Source: Lachnospiraceae bacterium
GTDB lineage: Bacteria > Bacillota > Clostridia > Lachnospirales > Lachnospiraceae
Reading direction: 5' to 3'
Assembly: GCA_910576335.1 (NCBI GenBank)
Contig: CAJTIU010000006.1
Span: 177,795-241,794, forward strand
Length of the DNA stretch: 64,000 nt
Every line of letters begins with the position of its first letter. The stretch's first letter is position 1. A program made the position numbers and the translations under genes. Below, piece by piece: positions 22,665-33,748 of this stretch. A model generated the notes under the pieces. It ran no database searches and was not told where the DNA came from. It worked only from the letters and a program-made list of their open reading frames with translations.

Positions 22665-25175
22665 ATGAGAAGACAACAGCTCTTCAAACGAATTCTGGCA
22701 GGCTCTCTTATTCTGGGTCTTACAGTTCTGGATGCGATGCCGGCTATGGCTGCAGATATGCAGTCGCCAGACAGTGTGATCGAAGCGGAGGCGGAAAGTG
22801 AGGAGGCATTGCTGCCGGCTGAGGAAGAGGCGCTGGATGCAGCAGCTGAGGAGGAAGTTCTGGAGCCGCAGACAGAGACGAAGGAGACAGAAGGGGATAC
22901 TGATACAACACCAGCTATTTCGGTAACGGATTTTACGCAGCCAAGTGCAAACTCAGGTTATGCGGAATTATCCTATGAGAAACTGAATAATTGTAATTAT
23001 GTTAAGCTGTCAGTTAAGGATTCCAGGACAAATAAAGAGGTGTACAGCAATGAAGGGTATTACTCTGGGGAGTCAATTTATGTAAGTGATTTTACGGGTG
23101 GGGTAGTAGCTGGCGTAAAGTATATTTTTACATTAACGCCATATGGTTATGATGAGAATAATCAGGAGATTTCAGGTGATCCGGTAAGTAAAGAGTGGAC
23201 AGTTCCGGCGATAGAAAAGATAAGCGGACTGGCTGTTAAAGAGATGACTTCGTCAGGATTCGTCTTTTCGCATTCGGCTGTTTCAAAGGATACAACAGTG
23301 TACTATCAATATTCTGAAAATAAAGACTTCAATGAGGACATTGCAGATGTGGACAGTACTACAGGGTCTCTTAGATATGGCTCTCTGACACCAGGCGTCA
23401 CTTATTATGTTCGGGCATATGTGTCTTGTTATGGTGTGAGGAATTATTCTAATGTAGTTACAGTGTCAGCTCCGGTTGCAGAAGTAACCGATATTTTCAC
23501 AGAGATTTTTGACACGGGCATTACGTTGGAGATGAACACAGGATATGGTGATTTCACAGGTTTCCAGATTGCCAGAAAGTCAGGCAAAGGAAAGTATCAG
23601 AATTTAACCACTACGACGGACAGCATCTACAAGGATACAGGTCTTAAGAAGAATACGAAGTATACATACAGAGTACGTGCGTATTATTACAATGTCGATA
23701 CAAAGAAAACAGTGTATGGATCTTATGAGTATAAGACGGTACAGACAGGCAAGGCGAGAATGGATCTGAAAGCAAAGGCAGCAGGCAAGAATTCCATCAA
23801 GCTGACATGGAAAAAGGTTCCTGGTGCTGTTGGTTATGAAGTCTACAGATATACAGGAAGCTCTTCGAGTAATACCTATAAAGCAGGCGAAAACTATAGC
23901 TTTAGCAAATATGAGCTTGTAAAGAAGCTGAGCAAGAAGAAAGCTTCTTATACGGACAAGAAGCTGGTATCTGGAGAGGAATATAGCTATATTGTAAAAG
24001 CATATAAGCGTGTAAAGGGTAAGAATGTGTACTTTATGGAAGAGAAGGATTCTGCAAGTACAAAATTCAGTTTTAGTACTTCTGTAAACGTATATAAAGA
24101 GGCACAGAGCCCGAAGAACGGAAAGGTGAAGATTGCATGGTATCCGATTCCGCAGGCAAAGGGATATCTTATTGAAAAATATGACGAGGCTAAAGAGGAC
24201 TGGGTAACACAGAAGAAGATTAAAAAGGCAAAGACAACCTCCTATACTTTACCGGCATCTCCTCTTGGAAAAACGGTTGAATACAGGATTCGTGCGTATA
24301 GCGGTAAAAAATATTCAGGTGCAGATGAGGTAGAGGTGAGCGGTCATATTGCAGCTGTTACGGGTGTAAAAGCTTCTTCTACAAAAGATGGAATTAAAGT
24401 TTCATGGAAGAAGGTTTCCGGTGCATCTTACTACAGAGTGTACCGTTCACTTGATTCATCGTCAGGATATAATGCAGATACAAAAACATACTACTATAAT
24501 GGCAGAACTGACAACGTAGAACCAAAGGTCTTTAAAGCAGCAGATGCCTCCTCCAACTATTATTATACATTGAGCAGCAGCGCTGCGAAGCTGCAGAGGG
24601 ATTATGAGGCAGAAAAGAAGTTAGTATACAGCAGACCTTCCAGTGAGTATTATGATGATGATGCAATTATCGGCACATCTGTAATAGACTATGCTTATTC
24701 ATCACATAGCCTGGAGCGTAACGCCCAGGGGGCAGTTACAAAAGATAATGTGAGGAAATTAGGCCCGCAGAGTGATGTAACATATTACTACTATGTAGTT
24801 GCATACCGTGATATTAAGAACGCAGATGGAAGCTACGACACAGCTAGAAGCTACGGATCAAGCAAAGCCGCATCCGCATCCCTGTCCGGCTCCGCAGCAG
24901 TTAAGAAACCAGTAATCAAAGCAAAAGCAGGTTCCAAGAGCGCGACCATCACATACAAGAAGGTAAAGAATGCCAAGAAGTATTACATCTACCGTTCAGA
25001 TTCAAAGAAGGGTGCATTTAAGCTTGTAGGAACAACATCAAAGTTAAAATTCAAAGACAAGAAGCTTACCTCAAAGAAGACATACCGTTATAAGGTAAGA
25101 GCAATATCAAAGAACAGCATGGGTGCAGATAAATTCTCTGCATACTCCAAGGTGAAGTCAGTAAAGGCAAAATAG
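22665..25175 (+). CDS. Secreted fibronectin type III repeat protein
   Basis: About 836 aa. The signal peptide is MRRQQLFKRILAGSLILGL to about residue 30 (AMAADM cleavage region). A Glu/Ala-rich acidic linker follows (30-75), then about six Fn3-like modules marked by the KLTWKKVPGAVGYEVYR, KVSWKKVSGASYYRVYR and ITYKKVKNAKKYYIYR strands. It is lysine- and tyrosine-rich and ends SKVKSVKAK with no LPxTG anchor, so it is probably secreted or held by charge to the wall. The Met at 22665 is preferred because GGAGG is 8 nt upstream; the Met two codons earlier is too close. Its role (adhesion or substrate binding) is inferred from the domain type. A second, larger secreted protein follows. Confidence 0.85.
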   Translation: MRRQQLFKRILAGSLILGLTVLDAMPAMAADMQSPDSVIEAEAESEEALLPAEEEALDAAAEEEVLEPQTETKETEGDTDTTPAISVTDFTQPSANSGYAELSYEKLNNCNYVKLSVKDSRTNKEVYSNEGYYSGESIYVSDFTGGVVAGVKYIFTLTPYGYDENNQEISGDPVSKEWTVPAIEKISGLAVKEMTSSGFVFSHSAVSKDTTVYYQYSENKDFNEDIADVDSTTGSLRYGSLTPGVTYYVRAYVSCYGVRNYSNVVTVSAPVAEVTDIFTEIFDTGITLEMNTGYGDFTGFQIARKSGKGKYQNLTTTTDSIYKDTGLKKNTKYTYRVRAYYYNVDTKKTVYGSYEYKTVQTGKARMDLKAKAAGKNSIKLTWKKVPGAVGYEVYRYTGSSSSNTYKAGENYSFSKYELVKKLSKKKASYTDKKLVSGEEYSYIVKAYKRVKGKNVYFMEEKDSASTKFSFSTSVNVYKEAQSPKNGKVKIAWYPIPQAKGYLIEKYDEAKEDWVTQKKIKKAKTTSYTLPASPLGKTVEYRIRAYSGKKYSGADEVEVSGHIAAVTGVKASSTKDGIKVSWKKVSGASYYRVYRSLDSSSGYNADTKTYYYNGRTDNVEPKVFKAADASSNYYYTLSSSAAKLQRDYEAEKKLVYSRPSSEYYDDDAIIGTSVIDYAYSSHSLERNAQGAVTKDNVRKLGPQSDVTYYYYVVAYRDIKNADGSYDTARSYGSSKAASASLSGSAAVKKPVIKAKAGSKSATITYKKVKNAKKYYIYRSDSKKGAFKLVGTTSKLKFKDKKLTSKKTYRYKVRAISKNSMGADKFSAYSKVKSVKAK

Positions 25176-25204
25176 TTGCTAACTGGTAATAAGATAGAGA
25201 GAAC

Positions 25205-25260
25205 CCTCCGGATTTTGGTACAATTGGGTTGCCACCATTTTTCCAAGCCGGAGGGTTCCT
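25205..25260. repeat. Inverted repeat between the two secreted-protein genes
   Basis: AACCCTCCGG and CCGGAGGGTT are separated by about 36 nt. There is no T-run on the plus strand. It may be a weak terminator of the Fn3 gene. Confidence 0.55.
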
Positions 25261-25305
25261 GCTATATTTGCAGGTGTTATTAAAATATATTTTAGGAGAA
25301 TGGAT

Positions 25306-28300
25306 ATGAGAGAAAAAACATGGTTCAGCTCAGTCAAAAGAAAACTGAGACTTGTCTGCCTGGGCATTCTGGTATTGTGTATGGCGATATCCGTATGCAG
25401 CACAGAAGCAGCGGCAAAGCAAAAGAAAGATACCATAAAAATTAACAAGACAGTCTATACAATGAAAAAAGGCAAGTCCGTAAAATTAAAAGTGACAAAG
25501 AGTAAATCAGCTAAGAAAAAGGCTGTTGTATGGACAAGCAGCAATCAAAAGGTTGCAACAGTCTCCTCAAGCGGCAAGGTCAAGGCAAAGAAAAACGGGA
25601 AGACTACGATTACAGCAATGCTTCGGGGAACAAAAACAAAGGCAGCCTGTAAAATAGTTGTAGGAACACCGGTAAAGAGCGTCAGGCTGAATAAAAAATC
25701 AGTAACAATCAAAACAGGAGATAAGTTTCAGCTAAAGGCATCTGTGTCACCAAAGAAGGCTTCTAATAAAAAGGTTACTTATAAGTCTTCAAACCCATCT
25801 GTAGCAAAGGTATCCTCAAAAGGTGCAATTACAGCCTTAAAGTCCGGGACAGCCAAAATTACAGTAACAGCCATGGACGGTACAGGAAAATCAGCAGGCT
25901 GCACTGTAAGGGTTGAGAATAAGGTAAGCGCTGTGAATGTAAGTAAGGTCAGCCTAAGCGAGACAAACCTTTCACTGAAGCCAGGAGATACAAAGAAAGT
26001 GTCAGCAGTGATTACGCCAGCAAATGCTTCTAATAAAACACTGGTGTGGAAATCATCTGACGAAAAGGTTGTAACCGTGGATCAAAACGGAACAATTAAG
26101 GCAAAAGGTGAGGGAACAGCTACTGTAAAAGCAACTGCTCATAATGGGATTAGCGCAGAATGCAGCGTGAAGTCAGCTTATTCCGACAAACCAGAGACTC
26201 CGGAACAATTAGAGCAGGCGCTCTCCAGTAAAATGCTTACACACATAACTTATAGCTCCGATGCTGCAGACCAGATTGTAATTCCGTCCGGAGATTATTC
26301 AAACAAGACACTGGAAATCAATGCTCCAAAAGCAGAAGTGAATAATTCGGGCCAGTTTGAAAAGGTAGTTATCAATGCAATTGCAGAAAATACATACACT
26401 GAAAATGCGAACAATATTATTTACTTTAATGCAGCAAAAGGCCGTGTGGTTGTGGAGGTAAACGCTGTTGCAACAATTACTCTTGGAAGTTCAGATAATC
26501 AGAGCCTCCGTCTTGAGAATAAGGGAAGTGTAAATGACCTCCATGTATCAGGCAAGGCTGAGCTGCGCCTGGAAGGAAGCCAGGCGATTCCGGTTACATT
26601 AGGAGCAGAGGCAGGGGATACTTCCATTGTGACATCCGCAGAACTTAGAATTACATCAAGCGTATACTGGAGTATGACCATGCTTCCGGGATCCGAAAAT
26701 TCAAAGGCTTCTGTAGAGAATAAAGATGTGATCCCGTCAGTAGAAGGAGTAGGGTATCTTCCGGTTACAATAAATGACGGAGAAGTAAAGGATATCGTAA
26801 ATATTTTTGCCGAGACATCAGATAATGCAGAGATTACTCAGAAGGCGCAGGTGACAGGAAATGTCAGTGAATATTATCTGACCGAGGAAAGCACAGAAGA
26901 TCCTCTGCCAGAAGACCCGTCAGGAGATCCGGAGAATCCATCAGAAGACCTGTCAGGAGACCCGGAAAATCCATCAGAAGAGATTGGTTCCGAAAAGAAA
27001 GCGGCACACAGAACGGCGTCAGATGCTGACATATATCTTCTTGCGTACACAAAGGATAATCATGCAATAGATGAAGAAAACTATGTGAATTACCTGCAAA
27101 ATGCAAAGAATACGAAGACAGACGAGAACGGCGATTTTAGCCTGAGCGATATTACAGTTGGTAATTACTGGATCGTTATCAGGAAGACCGGCTACAGACC
27201 GCTGGTTAAAAGCGTTGTAATCACCAGTAATAACACAGATACATTCTCCTGTGGAACGAGTGATCTGATCAGCGACGAAATTGCCGGATGTGAGAATGCT
27301 CCAGAGATATCCGGTACAATCATAGACAGTCTGACCGGAAATTCTGTAAATGCGGCAGGGCTGCAGGTGAAATTAAGAGCTGGAGCAAATAACATTATCG
27401 GAACAGCCATTCAGACTGTAAAAACAGATGAAAATGGAAGATATACTTTCAAGGATGTTCCGGCAGGGATTTACACAATTGAGGCTATGGATGTAAGACA
27501 GGATCTCCCGGAAGGCGAAATTCACTATAATGCGTCCCATAGGAATATTATCGTTGCAAATGGTTATTTATCTACAGATGGAAATGACTGTATCCTGGAT
27601 CAGCAGATGCCGGACAGCATTACAGGAAAAGGAAGAGTACAGTTTACTCTGACATGGGGAGATGAGGAATCGGGTGCAAGTGCAGATATAGACTCCCATC
27701 TGATCGGTCCCAGGGCAGACGGTACGGGAACGTTCCATGTTTATTATTCAGATCAGGAGCATTATGAGGCCGGGGAGCGATGGGCAGATCTTGATGTAGA
27801 TGATACAGACTATGTTGGCCCGGAGCATACGACCATATATAAAGAGACAAATGGAATTTATCGTTTCTATATCCATAATTTTTCGGAGAGCGACATTGAG
27901 GATTCGGACATGCTGTCCAAGTCGTCCGTCCAGGTCAGAGTAACGATAGGCGATAATTCCTATCCGTTTAACTGCCCGAACCAAAAGGGAAATTTGTGGT
28001 ATGTATGTGATTACAATTCCATGAACCATACGATAACCCCCAGAAATATAATGAGTGATTTTATCGGATCGACAAGTGACATTGGACTGTCGCAGGAAGA
28101 ACTGGATAAGAAGAAAAAGGAACAGGCGGCAGAGACTGCAGCTGAAGCGAAGAAATATCTGGAAACCAGATTTTCCGACAATGCGGCAAGAAAAGAAATG
28201 GCTGACCGTATTGAAGAACTAGAGAAAAAGGCACAGTCTGCGGTCACTTCTGATGATATTCAGGCAGCTTATGCAGAACTGGAAGAATTATGCTATGATT

Positions 28301-29088
28301 TACAAACAAATTTACCTGTATGGTGTTCTGCGGATAATATTTTGGGAAGCCCGTACGAGAATAGTCAATACCAGTATGATGAGGAAGGAAATGTTACAGA
28401 TGTCCGAAGGGAACTCATATGCAGTATAAAATTTGGGAAAGAACTGAAGAACTTTACAGTGGAAGAAAGTGATGCATATACTACTGAATTGAGACAATCC
28501 GACGATGAACAGTATGCTTATACCATTCGAATTGTTTCAAAGGATAGCGGACTGGAGCAGGAAGTATTTGTAAAAGTACTGGCAGACCAGGCATCAGTGG
28601 ATCTTTTGGATAAGATAACGCAATGTAAAAGTAACATAGCCGTGTTTGAAGAAAATGCGTCCATTCTTCAAGACCTGCAGAAGCTAAATGAGTTTATAAC
28701 GGCAGCAGAAGGTCTCTCTGATGAGGATACCTATAATCAGATCTTATCTGAGATTGAATCTACGCAGCTGAAATATGATGAGATTTTAGGAAAATTCAGT
28801 ATTGTCACGGTTAGCGGTGCGGACGGAATTGAAGACTGGTGGGAGTCATCGTATGACATTGAAGATGAAGAAAGCGGTGCATGGCAGGATGCCTATGCAA
28901 TACTTCATGTTGAACGAAACGATGAAGTGACGGATGACGATATTCTTTCCAAATTGAGTGTTAACTTTAATTATGAAGATGTGACATTTGAATACGTTGA
29001 CAGCGACCGTAACGGATACCGGAAGATGATCAAGGCAACAGATGGAGAATACACGAAAAAAATATATGTTTCCGTGACAGAATATTGA
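25306..29088 (+). CDS. Large secreted protein with Big_2 Ig-like repeats and a DUF2135-like domain
   Basis: About 1260 aa. The signal peptide spans about residues 1-35 (LVCLGILVLCMAISVCSTEA). Three Big_2 modules follow (residues about 40-290; KAVVWTSSNQKVATVSSSGK, then VTYKSSNPSVAKVSSKGAIT, then LVWKSSDEKVVTVDQNG), and then a beta-rich region. A Pro/Glu/Ser repeat linker has SGDPENPSEDLSGDPENPSE. Two carboxypeptidase-regulatory-like modules follow (KTDENGDFSLSDITVGNYWI, then KTDENGRYTFKDVPAGIYTI), and then a domain with DIDSHLIGP and HVYYSD that resembles DUF2135/YfaP. The C-terminal 350 residues are helical and then unassigned. There is no LPxTG. Start: the Met at 25306 has AGGAG 8 nt upstream. 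It is probably a cell-surface or secreted binding protein. Confidence 0.82.
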   Translation: MREKTWFSSVKRKLRLVCLGILVLCMAISVCSTEAAAKQKKDTIKINKTVYTMKKGKSVKLKVTKSKSAKKKAVVWTSSNQKVATVSSSGKVKAKKNGKTTITAMLRGTKTKAACKIVVGTPVKSVRLNKKSVTIKTGDKFQLKASVSPKKASNKKVTYKSSNPSVAKVSSKGAITALKSGTAKITVTAMDGTGKSAGCTVRVENKVSAVNVSKVSLSETNLSLKPGDTKKVSAVITPANASNKTLVWKSSDEKVVTVDQNGTIKAKGEGTATVKATAHNGISAECSVKSAYSDKPETPEQLEQALSSKMLTHITYSSDAADQIVIPSGDYSNKTLEINAPKAEVNNSGQFEKVVINAIAENTYTENANNIIYFNAAKGRVVVEVNAVATITLGSSDNQSLRLENKGSVNDLHVSGKAELRLEGSQAIPVTLGAEAGDTSIVTSAELRITSSVYWSMTMLPGSENSKASVENKDVIPSVEGVGYLPVTINDGEVKDIVNIFAETSDNAEITQKAQVTGNVSEYYLTEESTEDPLPEDPSGDPENPSEDLSGDPENPSEEIGSEKKAAHRTASDADIYLLAYTKDNHAIDEENYVNYLQNAKNTKTDENGDFSLSDITVGNYWIVIRKTGYRPLVKSVVITSNNTDTFSCGTSDLISDEIAGCENAPEISGTIIDSLTGNSVNAAGLQVKLRAGANNIIGTAIQTVKTDENGRYTFKDVPAGIYTIEAMDVRQDLPEGEIHYNASHRNIIVANGYLSTDGNDCILDQQMPDSITGKGRVQFTLTWGDEESGASADIDSHLIGPRADGTGTFHVYYSDQEHYEAGERWADLDVDDTDYVGPEHTTIYKETNGIYRFYIHNFSESDIEDSDMLSKSSVQVRVTIGDNSYPFNCPNQKGNLWYVCDYNSMNHTITPRNIMSDFIGSTSDIGLSQEELDKKKKEQAAETAAEAKKYLETRFSDNAARKEMADRIEELEKKAQSAVTSDDIQAAYAELEELCYDLQTNLPVWCSADNILGSPYENSQYQYDEEGNVTDVRRELICSIKFGKELKNFTVEESDAYTTELRQSDDEQYAYTIRIVSKDSGLEQEVFVKVLADQASVDLLDKITQCKSNIAVFEENASILQDLQKLNEFITAAEGLSDEDTYNQILSEIESTQLKYDEILGKFSIVTVSGADGIEDWWESSYDIEDEESGAWQDAYAILHVERNDEVTDDDILSKLSVNFNYEDVTFEYVDSDRNGYRKMIKATDGEYTKKIYVSVTEY

Positions 29089-29342
29089 CAGATGAGTAGC
29101 AGGATGCCCCTAACGCCTATAATCAATAGGTGAACGGTATATGGAATTCATTTTATACTCACGGCTGATAAAATCTGCCGCGCAGTACGACTAAACGCTG
29201 ATTTTACGTTATGGTAAACTAAGGCAGCAGGTGATAAAATACCTGTTGCCTTAGTTTAAATAAAAAAGGAAAAAGCAGGAATACACTTTTGCCATACAGG
29301 TAAAACTAAGAGGAATATTTTTATGATAAAGGAGCACATTTT
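29089..29342. other. Intergenic region with a long hairpin
   Basis: AAACTAAGGCAGCAGGT and ACCTGTTGCCTTAGTTT (29215-29257, one mismatch) form a 17-bp stem that probably ends the previous transcript. A fragment of the nested repeat seen at 18464 (ACTCACGGCTGATAAAATCT) lies near 29158. Confidence 0.55.
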
Positions 29343-30470
29343 ATGAAAAGACGACTTTTAGGTGTATTTTTATGTGCGGCAGTAGCGGCATCTCTTGTAG
29401 CAGGCTGCGGAGCTAAATCAGATGAGACGGGCAAAGCTCCGGAAAAGACAGAGAAGGAGAATAAGGCAGATGCAGGCAATGCAGATGCCGTGGACGATGC
29501 CGCAGAGGCGCCTTCAGTGGGGCAGAAGACCGTTTATGTGACGCCGGAGTGGGTAAAAAGTGTAATTGACGATCAGCAGGCAGGATATGAGGATGCGGTA
29601 ATCGGAGAGGTCACGTATACCGGCGCTTTAGATGACAGCGAAGCCTACAAGGAGGGACATGTCCCGGGAGCCATCCTTGTAGGAGACACAGAGGTAGAAG
29701 ATGCAGAAGGAACAGAGGAAAAGCCCTATAATCTTCTGACACCGGAGGAGATAGAAGAATACCTGCTTTCCCATGGGATTACAAAAGACACAAAGGTGAT
29801 TCTTTACGGCGGGGATCCTGCCGGCGTTGCGCGTGTGGCATATGCGTACCTGTGGGCAGGCGTTGAAGATGTCAAGATTTTAAACGGCGGCCTGGAGGCA
29901 TGGAAGACGGCAGGATATGACCTGGAGAAGGATGTAAATGAGGGGACAAAGGCAGAAAGCTTCGGAACAACAGTCCCGGCACATCCAGAATACTGGGTGT
30001 CTGCCGGGGATGCAAAGGACAGGCTTGAAAATGATGAGAATTTCAAACTCGTAAGTATCCGGAGCGAGGAAGAGTGGCTTGGAAGGACAAGCGGATATAA
30101 TTATATTGACAGGGCAGGAGAGCCGGAAGGAGCCGTGTGGGGCAAAGGAGCAAGGACGGCATTCGACGTGGCTGATTTTACAAATGACGATGGTACAGTG
30201 AAGGATCTGGAAGGCATTAAGAAGGTATGGGAGGACTGCGATTTTACGTTGGACAACCATCTTTCCTTCTACTGCGGAACAGGATGGAGAGCATGCGTTC
30301 CGTTCCTTGTGCTCTATGAGAATGGTTATGAAAATATTTCTGTCTATGACGGCGGATGGTATGAGTGGCAGATGAAAAATGACTATCCGGTACAGGTAGG
30401 TGATCCGGCCAGTGATGACTGTGAGCATACAACCGTAGAAAAGCTTCCGACCGATAAGGCGGCAGAGTAG
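29343..30470 (+). CDS. Tandem rhodanese lipoprotein (sulfurtransferase)
   Basis: A 375-aa lipoprotein: signal MKRRLLGVFLCAAVAASLVAG with lipobox AGCG (Cys near 22), then an acidic linker and two rhodanese domains (about 60-200 and 215-350). The second domain has the active-site loop YCGTGWRAC with catalytic Cys and the usual CxxxxR form. The first has YGGDPAGVAR, with Gly in place of Cys, so it is structural only, as in most tandem thiosulfate sulfurtransferases. It acts outside the membrane, moving sulfane sulfur from thiosulfate or similar donors to acceptors. It is a single gene; the next transcript starts with the valS promoter. Confidence 0.9.
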   Translation: MKRRLLGVFLCAAVAASLVAGCGAKSDETGKAPEKTEKENKADAGNADAVDDAAEAPSVGQKTVYVTPEWVKSVIDDQQAGYEDAVIGEVTYTGALDDSEAYKEGHVPGAILVGDTEVEDAEGTEEKPYNLLTPEEIEEYLLSHGITKDTKVILYGGDPAGVARVAYAYLWAGVEDVKILNGGLEAWKTAGYDLEKDVNEGTKAESFGTTVPAHPEYWVSAGDAKDRLENDENFKLVSIRSEEEWLGRTSGYNYIDRAGEPEGAVWGKGARTAFDVADFTNDDGTVKDLEGIKKVWEDCDFTLDNHLSFYCGTGWRACVPFLVLYENGYENISVYDGGWYEWQMKNDYPVQVGDPASDDCEHTTVEKLPTDKAAE

Positions 30471-30506
30471 ATCTCTTAAGACTTTCTGAAAATTTCAAGC
30501 CCAGCC

Positions 30507-30535
30507 TTGACAAAACGCTTTCAGATAGCTATGAT
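30507..30535 (+). promoter_or_regulatory. Promoter of the valS T-box transcript
   Basis: TTGACA (30507-30512) and TATGAT (30530-30535) with a 17-nt spacer. Transcription should start near 30542 and run into the T-box leader. Confidence 0.8.
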
Positions 30536-30584
30536 ATTCATTAGCTTAAAGAAGCTGACGAGGTATTAGTAGAAAAGTTTTAAA

Positions 30585-30894
30585 AGAAGCAAAGGCAATG
30601 AAGAAGAGGAGTACACATCATTACCCTGACAGAGAGAGCAGCCCGCAGGCTGAGAGGCGCTTAAGATTGTAGGATGTGGAAGGTAGCTTCCGAGCCGGAC
30701 CGCTGAACCCATGGAACAGGAGGACTTAGGAACTGTATAAAAATTAAGGAATCGCTGAATTCCAATCATTATTACAGTCACCTGAGAACCATAATGGCTA
30801 AGCTGTCCCGGAGTCGTTCCCGTTAAAGAATAAGAGAAGAACCAATAAAGGTGGTACCGCGGTCAAAATCGCCCTTTAAAAAGGGCGATTTTTT
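30585..30894 (+). promoter_or_regulatory. T-box riboswitch controlling valS
   Basis: A tRNA-sensing leader. It holds an early AAGAAGAGGAGTAC block, a long stem I, the conserved T-box AATAAAGGTGGTACCGCGG (30844-30862) that pairs with uncharged tRNA acceptor ends, and the terminator AAAATCGCCCTTT...AAGGGCGATTTTTT (30865-30894). Uncharged tRNA-Val should stabilise the antiterminator and allow valS expression. Several GUA triplets lie on the 3' side of stem I, but I cannot assign the specifier codon without folding. Confidence 0.93.
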
Positions 30895-31017
30895 ACGTCC
30901 TGAAATGTGAATAAAATGTGAAACATAACTGCCCAGTACCTTCGCAGTTACGATCTGCTGAGCAGTTGCTGTGAATCCATACTATGGAACAATCTGAAGA
31001 GAGCGAGGAGAAGAACA

Positions 31018-33681
31018 ATGAGCCAGAATCTGGAGACAACCTACAACCCGAAGGCGATTGAAGCCAAATTATATGAAAAATGGTGTGATAACAAGTATTT
31101 TCACGCAGAAGTGGACAGAAGCAGAAAACCCTTTACAACCGTGATGCCCCCGCCGAATATTACCGGCAAGCTTCATATGGGGCACGCCCTTGATAATACC
31201 CTGCAGGACATCCTGATCCGTTATAAGAGGATGCAGGGCTACAATGCCCTGTGGGTTCCGGGAACGGACCATGCGGCAATTTCTACAGAGGTAAAGGTAA
31301 CAAACCAGCTAAAGGAAGAAGGAATTGATAAAAAGGAGCTTGGACGGGAGAAGTTCTTAGAGAGAACCTGGCAGTGGAAGGAAGAGTATGCCGGGACCAT
31401 TGAGGCGCAGCTTAAGAAGCTTGGCTCCTCCTGCGACTGGGACAGAGAGCGGTTTACGATGGATGAAGGCTGCTCGAAAGCGGTAGAGGAAGTATTTATT
31501 AAATTATATGAAGAGGGATACATCTATAAAGGCTCCAGGATCATTAACTGGTGTCCAATATGCAAGACCTCCCTGTCAGATGCAGAGGTTGAGCATGAGG
31601 AACAGGATGGATATTTCTGGCATATTAAGTATCCGATTGTAGGAACAGAGGATTATCTGGAGATTGCCACAACACGTCCGGAGACTATGCTTGGTGATAC
31701 GGCCATCGCAGTACATCCGGATGACGAGCGCTATAAGGACATTGTAGGAAAGAAGGCGCTGCTTCCGCTGGTGAACAGGGAGATTCCCATTGTTGCGGAT
31801 TATTATGTAGACAAGGAGTTCGGGACCGGTGCAGTAAAGATCACGCCGGCCCATGACCCCAATGACTTTGAAGTTGGAAAGCGCCACAACCTGCCGGAAA
31901 TCAACATCATGAATGACGATGCCACTATCAATGAAAATGGCGGGAAATATGCGGGAATGGATCGCTATGAGGCGAGAAAGCTTATCGTAGAGGAGCTAAA
32001 GGAGCAGGGACTTCTTGTAAAGATCCAGCCCCACAGCCATAATGTGGGAACCCATGACCGGTGTCATACAACCGTAGAGCCGCTTGTTAAACAGCAGTGG
32101 TTTGTACGGATGGAGGAACTGGCAAAGCCGGCGGTTGAGGCCGTGAAGAACGGGGATCTGAAGTTTGTGCCAGAGAGGTTTGATAAAATCTATCTCCACT
32201 GGCTGGAGAATATCCGCGACTGGTGTATCTCACGTCAGATCTGGTGGGGACACCGGATTCCGGCATATTACTGTGATGAATGCGGCGAGGTGGTTGTATC
32301 AAGAGGCATGCCGGAGAAATGTCCGAAGTGCGGATGCACCCATTTTACACAGGATGAGGATACCCTGGACACCTGGTTCAGCTCCGCCCTGTGGCCGTTT
32401 TCAACTCTTGGATGGCCGGAGAAGACAGAGGACCTTGACTATTTCTATCCGACAGATGTACTGGTGACTGGTTATGATATCATTTTCTTCTGGGTAATCC
32501 GCATGGTATTTTCCGGTTATGCCCACACGGGAAAATCGCCGTTCCACACCGTATTTATCCACGGGCTTGTAAGAGATTCCCAGGGCAGGAAGATGAGCAA
32601 ATCTCTTGGAAACGGAATTGATCCTCTGGAGATCATTGACCAGTACGGTGCGGACGCCCTGCGTATGACGCTGATTACTGGAAATGCACCGGGAAATGAC
32701 ATGCGTTTTTATCATGAGAGAGTTGAGGCAAGCCGGAACTTTGCCAACAAGGTGTGGAATGCGTCCAGGTTCATCCTTATGAATGTGGATGGAAAAGAGA
32801 TTACCAGACCAGGGGATGAGGAATTCAACCCCGCGGACCGCTGGCTCCTCTCCAGGTGCAATACGGTTGTAAAAGAAGTAACGGAGAATATGGATAAGTT
32901 CGAGCTTGGAATCGCACTGTCCAAGGTCTATGATTTTATATGGGATGAGTTCTGCGACTGGTACATTGAGCTGTCCAAGTATCGCATTTACCATGCAGAA
33001 GAGAATCCGGCAGGAGCGAATGCCGCGCTGTGGACTCTCCGCGAGGTTCTAAAAAATGCATTAAAGCTTCTGCATCCGTATATGCCGTTCGTATCTGAGG
33101 AAATCTATAGTAAGGTGGCGCTTGAGGAAGAGTCTCTTATGATGTCAAAATGGCCGGTATATGAGGAAGGATGGGCGGATCCGAAGGCGGAGGAGATTCT
33201 GTCGCACTACCAGGAGATCATCCGCGGGGTGCGCAATGTACGCTCAGAGATGAATGTTCCGAATTCAAGAAAAGCAACTATTTATGTTGTGTGTGAGGAC
33301 GGGAACTTAAGAGACGGCCTTGCTTTGCTTGGCGAACCTGCGAAGATGATGGCAGCAGCAAATGACTTTGTTCTTCAGAGTAATAAGAGCGGGATTGCAG
33401 ATAATGCGGTTTCGGTTGTAGTACCGGATGCCATTGTCTATGTTCCCCTTGAGGAGCTGATAGATTTTGCGCAGGAGACCGAGCGGCTGAAAAAGGAAGA
33501 GGCACGCCTGAAGAAGGAGATTGCAAGGGCGTCTGGAATGTTAAATAATGAAAAGTTTGTAAGCAAGGCTCCTGAGTCTAAGGTAAAGGAAGAAAGGGAA
33601 AAGCTTGAGACTTATAAGCAGATGATGGAGCAGGTAAAGGAAAGACTGAAGGGCCTGGAAACTGCAGGAAAGCAGGCGTAG
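31018..33681 (+). CDS. valS: Valyl-tRNA synthetase
   Basis: An 887-aa class I aminoacyl-tRNA synthetase that charges tRNA-Val in the cytoplasm. The HIGH motif is in [15 protein letters not shown] near residue 45 and the KMSKS motif is [10 protein letters not shown] near residue 525. Between them is the editing (CP1) domain with [17 protein letters not shown], which clears mischarged Thr-tRNA. The zinc-ribbon-like CDECGEVV...CPKCG segment and a C-terminal coiled coil (about 810-885, [19 protein letters not shown] type) are as expected. A GAGGAG ribosome site precedes the ATG. Expression is controlled by the upstream T-box. Confidence 0.98.
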   Translation: MSQNLETTYNPKAIEAKLYEKWCDNKYFHAEVDRSRKPFTTVMPPPNITGKLHMGHALDNTLQDILIRYKRMQGYNALWVPGTDHAAISTEVKVTNQLKEEGIDKKELGREKFLERTWQWKEEYAGTIEAQLKKLGSSCDWDRERFTMDEGCSKAVEEVFIKLYEEGYIYKGSRIINWCPICKTSLSDAEVEHEEQDGYFWHIKYPIVGTEDYLEIATTRPETMLGDTAIAVHPDDERYKDIVGKKALLPLVNREIPIVADYYVDKEFGTGAVKITPAHDPNDFEVGKRHNLPEINIMNDDATINENGGKYAGMDRYEARKLIVEELKEQGLLVKIQPHSHNVGTHDRCHTTVEPLVKQQWFVRMEELAKPAVEAVKNGDLKFVPERFDKIYLHWLENIRDWCISRQIWWGHRIPAYYCDECGEVVVSRGMPEKCPKCGCTHFTQDEDTLDTWFSSALWPFSTLGWPEKTEDLDYFYPTDVLVTGYDIIFFWVIRMVFSGYAHTGKSPFHTVFIHGLVRDSQGRKMSKSLGNGIDPLEIIDQYGADALRMTLITGNAPGNDMRFYHERVEASRNFANKVWNASRFILMNVDGKEITRPGDEEFNPADRWLLSRCNTVVKEVTENMDKFELGIALSKVYDFIWDEFCDWYIELSKYRIYHAEENPAGANAALWTLREVLKNALKLLHPYMPFVSEEIYSKVALEEESLMMSKWPVYEEGWADPKAEEILSHYQEIIRGVRNVRSEMNVPNSRKATIYVVCEDGNLRDGLALLGEPAKMMAAANDFVLQSNKSGIADNAVSVVVPDAIVYVPLEELIDFAQETERLKKEEARLKKEIARASGMLNNEKFVSKAPESKVKEEREKLETYKQMMEQVKERLKGLETAGKQA

Positions 33682-33684
33682 ATA

Positions 33685-33720
33685 GTTACATGAGCGGACT
33701 TCCAGGCCGTGAATAGTAAC
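33685..33720. repeat. 36-bp palindromic repeat (short form, inverted)
   Basis: GTTACATGAGCGG...CCGTGAATAGTAAC, the inverted version of the 37-bp elements at 3833 and 18418. It lies between valS and the LTA-synthase-like gene. Confidence 0.75.
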
Positions 33721-33748
33721 CATAGACATCAATATTTAAGGGGATATT

